Positions 13,748-25,993 of a stretch of DNA of 64,000 nucleotides are shown here, one piece after another. The stretch lies in assembly GCA_964007475.1 (NCBI GenBank), contig OZ023273.1:5060176-5124175 (forward strand). Direction: 5' to 3'. The stretch is from Hybos culiciformis. Lineage: Eukaryota > Arthropoda > Insecta > Diptera > Hybotidae. A program made the translations under genes and the position numbers. How positions within the stretch are numbered: the stretch's first letter is position 1; the number at the start of each line of letters is the position of its first letter. The notes beneath the pieces were generated by a model. The model was given only the letters and a program-made list of their open reading frames with translations. It searched no databases and was not told the origin of the DNA.

Positions 13748-14011
13748 ATATCGTCTGCTAAAAAATGAAACAATGTATAATGAAAAGTATAGTTTCGAGT
13801 TATTTGAGTTTAAAGATTTTAAAATTAAAAAAACGTATGCAAAAATATCAAGTTACGTAAAATTTTCATCTAAAAAACACATTTTAATCAACATTAAGAA
13901 TATTGTAAAATAGGTGTACTTATAAAATCGAGTACGAGGTATCGAATGGTGCTATTATCTAATAATGACGTATAAATATCATACGTTGTTTCATTTCTAA
14001 GCAGACGATAT
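13748..14011. repeat. Inverted repeat, about 264 bp, MITE-like
   Basis: The left arm at 13748-13779 (ATATCGTCTGCT, then a poly-A stretch, then ATGAAACAATGTAT) is matched in reverse complement by 13981-14011 (ATACGTTGTTTCAT ... AGCAGACGATAT), with a few mismatches. The arms are about 31 bp and enclose about 200 bp of A+T-rich sequence. No clean target-site duplication was recognised. A 74-codon open frame crosses the left arm and is probably incidental. Confidence 0.6.
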
Positions 14012-15326
14012 CACACACTGCAGTAAAGTATACTACCTTCCTGTAATAAGTTTTCCATTGTATACATTTATGATTAAAACATACATTATATTTCTTGTTA
14101 CCTACTAAGACTATTTAGAAATAAAGTAAAACTTTTTTTTTATAATATTACGAATTCGGATCCATTGTATCTACTTAAAAAAAAAATTTAATAACAATAC
14201 TTTGTCTCAATATTTTTTTTTTCGGGACAACATTAAACATAACACAGACGAATTGTTGATTTTTTGGTGACAAAATGTTCATTAATTTTTCATAGCAGGC
14301 GTTCTTGTTTTTCTTATCACTTCTTAGAAAATAGAGATAAATTACTTTATTTCTTTGAAAAATATTAGCTTTAGAAATAAAAGACAACAAAAATATTTTT
14401 AAACAAGAAGAAAAAAAACAAAAACCTAGGCAATTATTAAAAAAAAGTGATTTCATGATGTTTTACAGTGGTTCTGTCCTCTTGTAATATAATATATACA
14501 AAAAAAAAAAAACTTTTGAAACCTTACAATATCTAATGGATGGAAAATTTTTTACCATTACAAAATAAATTCATCAGAAATAAAGTAAAATTAAGATTAA
14601 TAATAAAGCAAGGTCGTTATAATGTCGTCATAATATATGTATCTAAAAAATGTAAAAATGTTGAACTTAAAATGGGGTCGTCGTAAATCTGAAAAGCAAA
14701 CAAGCAACAGGAATATTTAAATCATTAGGTCAATAGAAATTTGAAAATAATTTTTTTTTGCACAAATTGTTGTATTTCTATATTCATGAATCAACTTTTT
14801 TAACTATTATAACCCTTATTTGCTTTAGTTTAAAAATATCGCTGTTAGCGTTATTGTATCGTATTTAGTCAGGTCACAACAGTTCTATCTTTCAACTAAC
14901 CAGGGCTTTGATTTGATGAAAACTTCACATTATTAAAAAATTGGTTTTTTGTACAATTATTTTGTCTCGATATAAACTATTTAATATATCGACAACTAAA
15001 TTCAGATAAAACTATCTTATAGATACTTTATCTAAACCCGAAATATTTTGTTTTGCAATCTGTTGTCATAAAAATAAAAAATAAAACAATTTGAAAACTG
15101 AAATCTTTTTCTACGATGAACAGTATCTTATTTTGTATGAGAATATATAGTTATTAAAGTGTTATCTTTCAATAAGCTTCTGCGTATACTATATGGGAGC
15201 CATAATAAACTTTTCTCAAACTCTTTAAAATGAAGAAAACGAACGAAATTTATTTTTAATAAAATTAAAATATCTAAAATATGACAAAATTTTTCAAACA
15301 TTATGATATTTTTTTTTCTTCTTTCT

Positions 15327-15350
15327 ATTATTATTATTATTATTATTATT
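15327..15350. repeat. (ATT)n microsatellite
   Basis: Eight tandem ATT units in the 10.3 kb intron. Confidence 0.9.
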
Positions 15351-17262
15351 CAGTTATGACATATGTTTTTATGTATTTTCAACTCATGATTTATGCTTCC
15401 AATATATAAAATGTATGACAGAAAACGAAAAAACTTTTGCAAACTTAAAATGAAAAAGTTGTATTAAGATGGAAAATCGTGAATAGAAAACATTTTTCAT
15501 TTTCATTTTAAAAATTTTTTGAAGAAAATAATGAAAATATCATTAGATAAATATTTTTTTGAAGGTATTTTCAACATGCTACTCAAAATCATCAGAAGAA
15601 TAAAAAGAAAAAGGAACACTCAGCCACCCATGGAATAGTTATATTGTCGTTATTATTTTTTGTCAGAATTAAATTCAACAACATGAATGCCTTTACGTTC
15701 CTGAGGTGGTTCTTTTTTAATTGGATTTATTTAAGCGAAGAATTTTAAAACGTTGGTTTATTTTCCGGATTCTTTGGACAAAAATTTTTGACATTAACTA
15801 GCGAAATACTATGTACCTATAGAATTCAAAATTATTTAACTCACTTTACGTAATAATGTGAATTAATTTACTTTAAAGGAATATTTTCTATTCTTCAACT
15901 CAATTAATCAATTCAGTCTGACTATAGTTTAATATAACAACCGCAGGCATTAATATATCGATTATTAATTAATTATTATTAAATTAATATTTAATTTTTA
16001 ACATAATATTTTTTTGTTTTGATGTTCAAAAAAAATATGGAAATTTTTTTTTACAAGAAATTAAACAATTTTTGAATGAATTTAATTAAAAAAAAATATA
16101 TATACATATTTATTTTTAATTAACATCTAAAAATGAGTTAGAGCAAGAAAAAACGTTCTGTGAACCTATAATAATAAGTTTTTAACCCGTTTTTTTTTTT
16201 TTTCATTTGCTGAGAAAAAGTTAATTAATATGCAAAAATAATTTTTCATTTTTGAACAGCAAAAAAAAAATTCCTTTAACTTCCGTTTTAGATTATCCCT
16301 TGCGCCTTTTAATATAATATAATTAACCAAAAAAAAAAAAAAAACGAATTTTCCCCATCAAAAAGTAAACTTCATTTAAAAAATTCTTAAATTTTAATAA
16401 AAATTATGGGTTCGATTAAGTTAAAAACTCTTAAAAATCTGAATACATAAAATAAAATAAATTATAAAGCTCTTGATCGATAATTTTTTTTTTTAATTTT
16501 TTAGAACTAATAGTTATATTCCAATTCAAGTTATTTAAAAAAATTTTTTGAAAGCAATTCAAACTCTTCTGTTTGAGACACCAAATAAAGACAATTTGAG
16601 TACAAAACCAGTTTTGGGTGTTATAGAAATTGTATAGAATAACGACAATACTTCAAATATATATTCTAATAATTTAAATGTTTTAATATGATTTAATTCA
16701 AATTAGAAATAATAATTTTAAGTTTTAAAAAAGTTAAATAAAGTTGTTGCAAAATTTACAAAATCTTTAATTTTCTTCTTACTAACTTAAATTAAAAATT
16801 TATTTACTAATATTGATATTATACCAAAAAAAAAAAAAAAAATTAAAAATCTGGTTCCTATATTTTTTATTCCTTAAAATATGTAAAAGTAAAAAGGGTT
16901 TTTTTTTTTACACTAGATTTAATAAAAAAATAAAATTTATTTTTGGCGCTCCTCTTTGAATCATAAAATCTGACCTAAATTCTATTTGAAAAAAAAAAAA
17001 AAGAATTTTCATTATTTTTTTTTTGTTCAATTCGTCGAAGAAAAAATTTTCCAAAAATCGTGATGTTACTTTAAAAAAAAAAAAAAAAAAAAAAAATAAA
17101 AAAGCTGTTCATTTTCGGAAAATAACTAAGTTAAAAAACAAGAAGAAAAAGCAGTCGTAAAAGTATCATCAATTCAAATTAAATTCATATATGAACATTT
17201 TTAAAAGTGATGAAAAGAAATTTTCTTAAGTTTAAACTTTTTCTTTTTCGGATATTATGAAG

Positions 17263-17264
<2 letters not shown>

Positions 17265-17293
<29 letters not shown>
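17265..17293. repeat. 29-base T homopolymer
   Basis: An uninterrupted T run. Two similar A runs occur at 17073-17096 and 29016-29042. Runs of this length are prone to assembly and sequencing length error. Confidence 0.85.
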
Positions 17294-18485
17294 GATGGAA
17301 AATTTATTCTTTTACTATAATACTTTTCAAAAGTTTTCTTTCTGAAAATTTCATTTCCTTTTTTGTTTTTTTTTTTTTTTGTTTGCTGCCTTTTTTTGAT
17401 ATACATATAGATCATCAAGACACATGTAATTTGGTATTATTATATACACATAAAGTTATCTATACATACATACTATGTTGTATATATGTTTTTTAGGATA
17501 CTTATATATACATATCATAACAGAAAAAAAAAAAAGCTTTAAATTATTAAAGCATTAGGTAATTTTATAAAAAAAATAAAAATTTTTTTGCTTCGTTAAG
17601 AATTTTTATGTGAAAAGTCAATTAAGAAGATAGCGTTCTTATAGTAAAATTTATTTTCTTAAAAGAAATAATAGTTACATATGAACATTATATACATCTT
17701 AAAAAATTACAGTCTTCTAAAAGAGTCTCCTAAAATTCTGTTTTCTTAACTTTCTGTATTTGAGGGTTCAATATTAAAAAAAAAAACGATATTTTATAAT
17801 TTCGAAAGTTTGAACATTGCGTCGGTGTTATATATAGATTTTGAGATTTTTGTTGTCTCATTTAAAAAATGATTTACTAAATCAATGATCCGAATAGGGC
17901 CACAATTTACATATATAGTACTTTATACAGTTTAAATTCTTCTGCAAATGTATAATAGTGTATTGAATTCCAATTTATAACTTTCCTTCAAATATAAATT
18001 GAAATAAATTGTTTTTAGTACAAATTATTTTAATATTGAATTGAATTCGTATTTTAAGTTTTAAGAAAAAGTTCGAAAATTTAATTTTAAGGAAAAAACT
18101 TGATATTATGTTGTTTTTTTATTTTCATAACGTATATATGAATTATTTTCATTTTTCTCAATTGCATGAAAACTTTTTTCCACATATTTTCATTAAAAGT
18201 TATTTTTATTTTTCTCATTTTCATTTAACTTTTAACTTTCATTTACTTTTTTTTTACATTTTTGATCACACATACAATTTTTTAAATAAAAAATTAAATA
18301 ATATTGAAGTTTATGTATGTTTGTATCTAGTTTTTTTGGTTCTTTCTACTTATACATATTTATATAAGTTTTTCTTTTGTTTTTCTTTTTGTTGCTACTC
18401 TAAATAAAAAAAAAAAATTGTACAAATTTCGACTATATATTATTTCAAATTTTTATATATCGCAAAAATTGTTTTTAAACTTTAG

Positions 18486-18712
18486 ATGATACATGTCGTT
18501 CAGATGAATTCACTTGTGCCAATGGCAAATGTATTCAAAGAAGATGGGTTTGTGACAGAGATCATGATTGCGAAGATGGTTCTGATGAGAAAAATTGCCC
18601 ACTAGTTCATTGCAATGCAAAAACTGAATTCACTTGCGCCGATGGAGCGTGCATAACAAAACAATGGAGATGTGATGGTGATCCTGATTGCCCAGATTCA
18701 TCTGATGAAGTT
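18486..18712 (+). CDS. LpR: Lipophorin receptor exon: two LDLa modules
   Basis: This exon encodes two LDLa modules. The first runs [17 protein letters not shown] through [18 protein letters not shown]. The second starts [17 protein letters not shown] and continues [15 protein letters not shown], with its last cysteine supplied by the next exon. Both carry the Asp/Glu calcium cage (D-x-x-x-D-C-x-D-x-S-D-E). The acceptor AACTTTAG ends at 18485; the first two bases complete a codon begun in the previous exon (A|AT, Asn). The donor GTAAGT starts at 18713 and the exon ends in phase 0, after codons Glu-Val. It is 227 bp. These modules form part of the lipophorin-binding cluster. Confidence 0.95.
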
Positions 18713-19595
18713 GTAAGTTCAATTAAATTCAATTTATATGTTTTTTTTACCTATTTGATAGAAAAATAAAAATAAAAATTATTGAGCGTATAATTTAATA
18801 TAGCTTGCGCCCCTGAGCAAAAACTTAAATCCTGTAAATATTCAAAGAACAAAAAAAAATTATTTAGAATTAATGTTAAAATTTATATTTATTTCTGTGA
18901 TATAAATTCTATATTATATTGGTAAGACCAGCCACTTATGAATTTAAAAGAAAAATTTATTTGTCAAATAAAATATTTTTCTTTATTTTATTTTATTTTT
19001 TTGTTTAATTCACTGAACAATAACAATAATTCACTAAACAAAAATAAAATCAACCAAAAAAAAAAAATGAATAGCTTCATATTTTTTTCCATCCTTTTAA
19101 GTTTTCTTTTTCATTTCGTGTTTTTTTTTTCTTCCTTTAAATATTGTTTGGAAAATATATATTGTATATATAAAATATTTTTCTTTAAATCTTCTTATAA
19201 CTTAGTAATGACGCAGTGTTCAATGTTGGTAAATTTCAATGATTTATTTAGTTTTAAAAATAATAAAAAATAATATTTTATCGTCTTCTAAAGTTTTGCA
19301 ATAAAATTTTCTTGCGGTTTTTTGGTTTTTATGAGATAAACAATTATGGTGAAGTATAGGGAAATAAACAAAAAAAAAACAACATAATATTTATATTACT
19401 CAATTTTACACGTTCTTAGAACGAATAAAAAGCTATATTATATATATAATACAGATTTTATGATGTGTATTGTGAAAATATCGGCTTTCAAAAAATTTAA
19501 ATTTCGAAATTTAAGTTGTAAAACAGTCAAACTGTGTCTAAAAATTATATTAAAAAAAAAATGAGTTTGACATTAATAGAATTTTTCATTAAAAG

Positions 19596-19879
19596 AGTAA
19601 ACACAATTGGGGCGACAACGATGGCGACAACGACGACTACAACGACAGCGATATCTCTGGAGTGAACACAATTACGGCGACGAAATAAATAAACAGGAAA
19701 AAACTAAACAAATATAAAAATAAACCAAAAAATATATGGTTGTCGTTGTCGCTCGGCGACAAAATAGAAACAATGTAGTTTGTCGCCAGTCGTCTCAATT
19801 GTGTTTCATTCTTATACAAATATATCGTTTCAATTTTTTTTTGATAGTCGCTATCGCTGTCGTTGTCGCTGTGTTTACT
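19596..19879. mobile_element. Foldback/MITE-like element with CGACAACGAC-rich arms
   Basis: The segment begins AGTAAACACA and ends TGTGTTTACT. Inside, the left part repeats GGCGACAACGA and ACGACAGCGATA, and the right part carries the complement (TATCGCTGTCGTTGTCGC). Weaker copies of the same CGAC/GTCG word lie in the middle. The block is far richer in GC and CpG than the neighbouring DNA, so it looks inserted. Flanking sequences share TAGAATTTT but not as a clean target-site duplication. It has no transposase frame and would be non-autonomous. The superfamily is not assigned. Confidence 0.55.
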
Positions 19880-22124
19880 ACATAATAGAATTTTGACCGT
19901 TTCTCATATTACGTTAGTTCCTTGTATTTCTCTCTTTAAATTAATATGTTTACTTCATTTTATTAAAGTTTCTAGACTATATGCGATTCAACTTTAACAT
20001 TTAAAATTATACTACTCTTGATGATTGTAAAAAAAATATGTTGGTTTCCCATCATAATTACATTTAAGATATATTTGAATCTTATCAATCATTATATTAT
20101 CTTCTTTTTTTTTGTTCATTTTATAAACAAAACATTAATGATTTTGTTCCCTTATGATTTCAAAAATAAAAGAAAAAAAAATTAACATAATGCTAGGTTC
20201 CCGATTTTTTCTATATACATATACTTACTATTTTTATCCAACCCAGTATTAACAGAATATTATGCTCTTTAAACAATAGAATAATAATAAAAAAAAAATC
20301 TAACAAGAAAAAGGATTCGCGTCCCATTTATCCTTTTTTTTCCTTCAACAATATTATATATATAGAAAAAAAGTACAAAAACCCCAAATAAGGAAAAAAC
20401 AAAAAAACAAAAAATATAATAATAATAGACAGAAGTTTTGCTTTTTCATTGTTTGATTCGTTTTTATGTTAATTTTATGTAAATTCTTATTATTTTTAAC
20501 AGAAATCCGAAAAAAAAAAAGAGATATAAATTTATAAGGAAAAAAAAAATAAAAAAGCGGATGCATAATAAATTTGGTCAAAAAGATTTAAAGAAAAAAA
20601 AAAAAAATATTACCCAAAATACCTTTTTTGGTCGCAATTTATTCATTTGTTATTAAGCAAAAATAAATTATTCTGTGAATTTAGTAAAATTAAGTTTTTC
20701 TTTTCAATTTTTATAGTTGAAAAATTTATGAAAACAATTTTAGAGTTGAAAATACAAAGATAAGGTTTAATAAAAATGGTCAGGAAAATTAATGAAAATT
20801 ATTTCATTTAAAAATAAAAAAATGTAATAAATTCGCTCAGAAATTTTTTTTTATTTCTATTTGAATTTTTGACGAAAATTATTATAAATTTATATCGATT
20901 CAATCATTGGCGGACAGATTGCAGTTGTAGGAGGCATTTTAGGGGTTTTAAATCTCAAGACCTTTTTGATAAGGTTTCCAGATTTCTCCAATAATCACAA
21001 TTTTCTCTTTCATTGTGCTTTTAAGTAAATTCAGACCGAAATAATAAGAATATTAAAAATTAAAAAAAAATATTAACTTTGATTTCATTGGCACGAAGCA
21101 AAAAAACAATCAATATTCGTATATTATAAAAAAGTTCTAATCCTTTTTGCATAATTTATTTTTTCCTTATTTTTCAAAATGTTAAATAAATTTTTTTTTT
21201 ATTTTGAATTAATAAATTAATTCTTATACATTTTTGTTTTTCGTTCTAAAATACAAGACAAAATGTATTGAAAACGAAATTGAAGTAAAATATAAAAACG
21301 GGAAAAGAAAATTTAGAAAACATATTACAACTGTAAGTGAAATTTTTCTTTTGGGAGGAATAAAAATGACTTAAAGAGCAAAAAATAATTATTGTAAACA
21401 GGAAATAGGGACGGATTAATGTTTTTTTTTTTATTTGAAACAAAAGATTTTCCATATTATGCTTATTATCTAAATAAATACATTTATATTATGTATGTGA
21501 TTTTCATGTAAAACATATTATTATGTGTATATTGTTTTAAATTTATATGATATTAGATTAAAATTAAAAAATATAATTTGAAAATTAAGTTCCGATATAA
21601 ATTTCATTAATTAAAACGGTTTCAAAATCACTATTTTTAAATAGTTCAAAAATATATTTGTTCATTATAAACCAAAAATAACAATTATGTTGTTAGGTTG
21701 TTACACGTTAATCTCACATTAGAATGAACACAAAAAATCCTGGAGCTGGGATAATAATCTCAAAAAATCTCGTGGGGTACGAAATTCAAGCACAAAGTTA
21801 AAATATATAAAAATTATTGCAGGTGATGAATGTTGTAGAACTGTAGAACATTTTGACATCTATGAGATTTTTTTAATTTACTTCTAGATCTAGAGTAAAT
21901 GTAACACTTTGTATTTTCAATTTATCATTTTTTGTCTTTAAAATTATTTCAACAGCAATTTAATAATAAAAAGTGTGATATTTTTTTCTCTTAGAATACC
22001 TGAATCAAATAGTTACTATTGTCATTCAAATATTTTTTTTTTCTCAATTTTTCTAGCAATTTATTTAATATTTTTTAAAATGCAATTTCATTTTCAAAGT
22101 AAAAGCATAATAATTCAGAAAGAA

Positions 22125-22168
22125 AATAATAATAATAATATAAGAATAATAATAATAATAATAATAAT
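22125..22168. repeat. (AAT)n microsatellite, interrupted
   Basis: Two AAT runs separated by one AAG unit, about 44 bp in total. Confidence 0.85.
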
Positions 22169-23081
22169 CAGAATATAACATTGATAATGATGTAAAAATA
22201 AAGAATAAAATCCATTTTCATTTTGTTTCTATTTTTTCATTTTTTATTTATTTTATTTAATACGATTCCAAAATACTTATGTGTATATTCCTGAATAAAA
22301 TCCTTCTTTTTCACATCAAATAAACATAATAGAAATTTTCTTAAACTCCTTCAAAAAAACAAAAGGGAAAACAAAAAAAATTGAAATAAAAATAAATAAA
22401 CAATAGAAAAAGTAATAATAAGAATTGATTTCCCAGGAATAAATAAGTAGAAATAAGAAGAAAATTATAATCTCTTTATTCTATTTTATTCTTTAATTTA
22501 TCGTGTAATACTTGAAAATAATACTATTTAAATCTGTATAGTTTTATGAAAACTTATAAGGGGAAAAATATATATATAAAATATATATAATATATAATAT
22601 ATATAATAAATTTTTATTTTCATAACTTAGGTATATATACCTACATTATATTTATTGTTAAATTTTAAATTTTTATTTTTCAATCGATTGAAATGAAATA
22701 ATATAAAAATATTAATACCGATTATGTTCAATAAAAAATATTACAATAAATTACAAATAAATTACAAATGATCAATTAATAGCCCTTATTATGCATTTAG
22801 GTTTTGAAAAACCCATGGATATCATAAACCTATACTTTCCTAAAATGAGAAGTCTTCAGACTATACTTTTTTCATATAGCTTCTGGTATTTTTTGTCCCA
22901 AATATCTATAGCTCTTCTCTATGCATCTTCGGTTCTTATTTCGCAATTTTTTTTATTTCGTTGTTGGCGAAATATGTATAATGAAAATTTATAAAAGAAA
23001 ATTTTTCCAATGAATTATAAATAATGTTGATATTGTGCAACATAATTATGAGTACACTTAACATTCTTTTTCTGCTTATAG

Positions 23082-23346
23082 AATTGTGGTAATATAACCC
23101 AAGTAGCATCGCCGTGCGTTGCCAAAGAATATCAATGTAAAGATCGTGTAACTTGTATACATCGCAGTTGGTTATGTGACGGTGAAAAGGATTGCCCTGG
23201 CGGTGACGATGAAACAGAGCCAAATTGTTCAAATATTACATGCAGAGCTGATCAATTTAAATGTGCTGACAGAACTTGTATTCCAGGAAATCTTATTTGT
23301 AATGGCCAATTTGATTGTGCTGATAAAAGTGATGAACTTAACTGCG
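23082..23346 (+). CDS. LpR: Lipophorin receptor exon: two LDLa modules
   Basis: This exon begins in phase 0 with Asn-Cys-Gly, which completes the preceding LDLa module. It then encodes two more. The first runs SPCVAKEYQCKDRVTC through WLCDGEKDCPGGDDE to EPNC. The second runs ITCRADQFKCADRTC through LICNGQFDCADKSDE to LNC. In the second module the usual Cys-Asp before the calcium site is Cys-Asn (ICNGQFD), a common tolerated change. The acceptor CTGCTTATAG ends at 23081; the donor GTAAGT starts at 23347. The exon is 265 bp and ends in phase 1. It also contains potential N-glycosylation sites (NIT twice). Confidence 0.95.
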
Positions 23347-24316
23347 GTAAGTTAATATTTTAGACAAAATACTAAATGAAAAATGTTACACTTCTTAGAT
23401 CTCAATAAAAGACTTGAGTATAGTATATTCGGGTATAAAATATTATGATTTATTAAATAAAAAATATGTTCGTTTCGGTATTTATATTTGAAGATTTTAT
23501 TTTTTTTTCTTAATTGAGGGATTTATTTATCTTAACTAAAAAAATTGCAATCTTTTGAATAGAAACATAAAAGATATTTTTTTTTGATTTTATATAATAT
23601 TTTATTTAATTTTTTTTTATGTTTCTTCTTTTTTTTTAATATTATTTAGGTTACAGTAGAACCTTTTTGCATTATTTTTTAAACTTATTTATTTTTCCAA
23701 TAATATTTACTTTATTAAATCGATTGGGAATTTTTCAAAAAAATTTTTGTAAAATTTGTATTTTTTTTTAAATTCTGTGATGTGAAAAAATATTTCCATA
23801 GAGATAAACTACCTACGAATAGGAATATGGAAAAAATAAACTTTATGTATAAATCTATATGTATAAAGATCAAAGTAAAAGATTTATTTATTGGTTTGTT
23901 ATTTTAATTTTATCATTCAATTTAAACATAAATCTGTAGCTGAAATTGAGCAAATTTTTTTTTGAAATGATGTTTAATCACTGATAATTTTAAAAATGTG
24001 GATTTATTTATTCATCTTGATTCTGGCTTTTAAATGGTATTTTAGTATTTATGATTTTTATTCAAAGAATTATTACAGATGTCAAAACTTCAGCTTAGTT
24101 TGGTAAAGATTAAAAATGTTATTCATTTAACATTTTTAAAATAACTATTTTTTTTGGGTGTTTCATAAACCAAGTATTAATCGGAATTTTAATTATTATT
24201 CCTAAGTTATTAAAAAAATGTACTTTAATTCATCAATTTTAGCAATGAAATAAAATTAAAATATTTGTACCTACATAAAAAAAATAAAAAAAAACTTTTT
24301 AACATGTCTGTTGCAG
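23347..24316 (+). other. LpR: LpR intron, 970 bp
   Basis: A+T-rich intron bounded by GTAAGT and TCTGTTGCAG. Nothing else recognisable. Confidence 0.8.
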
Positions 24317-24539
24317 ATATTGTAAATAAAACACAATGTGATATTAAAAAAGAATTTGATTGTGGCGGTGGAATGTGCATACCACTATCAAAGGTATGTG
24401 ATAAACATAAAGATTGTCCGAATGCAGAAGATGAACCAGTTGAAAAATGTGGTATTAATGAATGTGTCAAGGACAAAGGTGGTTGCTCCCAAAAATGTGT
24501 TGACACCCCAGGTGGATATTATTGTGATTGCAATAATGG
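24317..24539 (+). CDS. LpR: Lipophorin receptor exon: last LDLa and start of EGF-1
   Basis: This exon encodes the final LDLa module ([16 protein letters not shown] through [16 protein letters not shown] to EKC), the sixth in this window. It then encodes most of the first EGF-like module ([15 protein letters not shown], then [10 protein letters not shown]). The first codon is completed across the phase-1 junction (G|AT, Asp). I place the donor at GTTTGT (24540) so that GG joins A of the next exon to give Gly and the sequence reads CDCNNGYKLDIDNKTC, a complete EGF end. The exon is 223 bp and ends in phase 2. If the 88-bp intron were retained, the frame would run into a stop after about twenty residues. 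Confidence 0.93.
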
Positions 24540-24627
24540 GTTTGTACTGTTTAAAATAAAATTTAAATATTATGCAATTGTATCCTTTCAGGACATAAAA
24601 TAATATTTATTTAATGTTGTATTTTAG

Positions 24628-24963
24628 ATATAAATTGGATATTGATAACAAAACATGCATTGATATTGATGAGTGTATCAATCCTGGAGCATGTTCACAA
24701 ATTTGCATTAATGAAATTGGTGGTTTTAAATGTGAATGCTTCAATGATTACATGAGAGATCCTAATAATCATACAAGGTGTAAAGCAAAAGAAGGTCATG
24801 CATCGTTGTTATTTGCAAGAAGGCAAGATATCAGGAAAATTGCACTTGATCACGCAGAAATGACATCAATTGTTAATGATACTAAATCAGCAACAGCTAT
24901 TGATTTTGTATTTAGAACTGGAATGATTTTTTGGAGTGACGTTTCAACTCAAAGAATTTATAA
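24628..24963 (+). CDS. LpR: Lipophorin receptor exon: EGF-2 (calcium-binding) and propeller start
   Basis: This exon completes EGF-1 (YKLDIDNKTC) and encodes a calcium-binding EGF-2 (DIDECINPGACSQIC, then IGGFKCECF, ending TRC). It then starts the six-bladed YWTD propeller: LLFARRQDIRKI, the blade segment AIDFVFRTGMIFWSD, and STQRIYK. IFWSD is the first YWTD-like repeat. The propeller in this family drives ligand release at endosomal pH. The acceptor ATTTTAG ends at 24627; the donor GTATGT starts at 24964. The exon is 336 bp, phase 2 at both ends. NDT and NHT are possible N-glycosylation sites. Confidence 0.95.
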
Positions 24964-25047
24964 GTATGTAAATTAATTTTTTTAAATTATAGGAACTAAG
25001 TATTTTAAATAATATCTACTGACTTTATGGTATATTATGTATTTCAG

Positions 25048-25266
25048 AGCTCCCATAGATGAAGGCAATGATAAAACTATTGTTTTAAAAGATCATTCTG
25101 TAACTTCAGATGGTTTAGCAGTAGACTGGATCTACAATCATATATACTTCACTGATACACAAAAATGCACAATAGAATTGACAAATTTTGATGGTAATAT
25201 GGGAAAAGTTTTAATAAAGGATGATATGGATATACCACGCGCAATAGCGTTAGATCCAATTAATGG
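25048..25266 (+). CDS. LpR: Lipophorin receptor exon: YWTD propeller blades
   Basis: This exon encodes propeller sequence with the repeat signatures SDGLAVDWIYNHIYFTD, TIELTNFDG, and IPRAIALDPING. IYFTD is the second YWTD-type motif and ALDPxxG the usual blade start. The acceptor TATTTCAG ends at 25047; the first base completes AA|A (Lys). The donor GTAAAT starts at 25267 and the exon ends in phase 2 within the Gly codon. It is 219 bp, between introns of 84 bp and 59 bp. Confidence 0.95.
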
Positions 25267-25325
25267 GTAAATAACTTTTATTTAATTGAAATACATTTTT
25301 TTTTTGAACTTTATTATACTTTCAG

Positions 25326-25680
25326 TTGGATGTATTGGACAGATTGGGGTGCAAATCCAAAAATCGAGCGAGCCGGCATGGATGGAACTCACCGTCAAGC
25401 AATTGTAACATATGATGTAAAATGGCCAAATGGACTCACATTAGATTTAGTTCGTAAACGTGTATATTGGGTTGATGCTAAATTAAATGTTATTTCGTCT
25501 TGCAACTATGATGGCTCGAAAAGGCGAATGATCCTGTACTCAACAGAATCATTGAGACATCCATTTTCAATAACGACTTTTGAAGATCATATTTATTGGA
25601 CAGATTGGGACAAACAAGCTGTATTCAAAGCAAATAAATTTAATGGAGAAGGTGTTGAGGCAATAACGGCGCTTCACATG
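25326..25680 (+). CDS. LpR: Lipophorin receptor exon: YWTD propeller blades
   Basis: This exon encodes three canonical propeller motifs: MYWTDWGANPKIERAGMDG, WPNGLTLDLVRKRVYWVD, and HIYWTDWDKQAVFKANKFNG. The repeat spacing of about 43 residues is as expected. The acceptor TACTTTCAG ends at 25325, and the first base completes GG|T (Gly). The donor is GTAATT at 25681, placing the exon end in phase 0 after His-Met. It is 355 bp. Reading past the donor adds only a short run to a stop. Confidence 0.95.
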
Positions 25681-25794
25681 GTAATTATTAATGATAAGGC
25701 TATTCTTGAAGTTTTATAATAACTTATGTGTATTTTGTATATAAAAAATATATATTTTGAGGACGAAATTTTAATTTTAAATATATCTTATTAG

Positions 25795-25993
25795 GTTCAA
25801 CATCCCATGACAATTCATGTTTATCATCCTTATCGACAACCAGATGGCACGAATCATTGTCAATCAGTAAATGGACATTGTTCACATTTATGTTTACCTG
25901 CACCAAAAATTAATGAAAATAGCCCACTTATATCATGTGCCTGTCCGACAGGTTTAAAATTAATGACTGATGGCCTAATGTGCGTTGAAGATG
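25795..25993 (+). CDS. LpR: Lipophorin receptor exon: end of propeller and EGF-3
   Basis: This exon finishes the propeller (VQHPMTIHVYHPYRQ) and encodes the third EGF-like module. Its six cysteines lie in NHCQSVNGHCSHLCLP, then ISCACPTGLKLM, then LMC. This EGF packs against the propeller in the family. The acceptor ATCTTATTAG ends at 25794; the donor GTAAGT starts at 25994. The exon is 199 bp, starts in phase 0 and ends in phase 1 after Glu-Asp. The following exon begins the juxtamembrane linker. Confidence 0.95.

Larger units (their letters stand above)
8181..18485 (+). other. LpR: LpR intron, 10.3 kb, no supported exon
   Basis: The largest intron of the gene. It holds a 22-bp tandem repeat (8487-8530), the 13.7 kb inverted repeat, an (ATT)n run (15327-15350), long A and T homopolymers (24 A at 17073, 29 T at 17265) and scattered short frames rich in Phe, Lys and Ile that I regard as chance. 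No LDLa cysteine pattern was seen on the + strand. Confidence 0.6.
18713..23081 (+). other. LpR: LpR intron, 4.4 kb, no supported exon
   Basis: Contains the CGACAACGAC-bearing inverted repeat at 19.6-19.9 kb, an (AAT)n run at 22125-22168, and several Phe/Lys-rich chance frames. The frame at 22791-22994 has a less biased composition but no recognisable domain. Confidence 0.6.

Noticed and set aside
22791..22994. 67-codon frame and its reverse strand (which reads CIEKSYRYLGQKIPEAI with stops around it)
   Set aside because: Composition is mildly protein-like on both strands but there are stops and no recognisable domain. Too little to support a pseudogene call.
24540..24602. Read-through of the EGF-1 exon into the following intron as an alternative end
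   Set aside because: It interrupts the EGF module before its last cysteine. The 88-bp intron with a good acceptor restores the module exactly.
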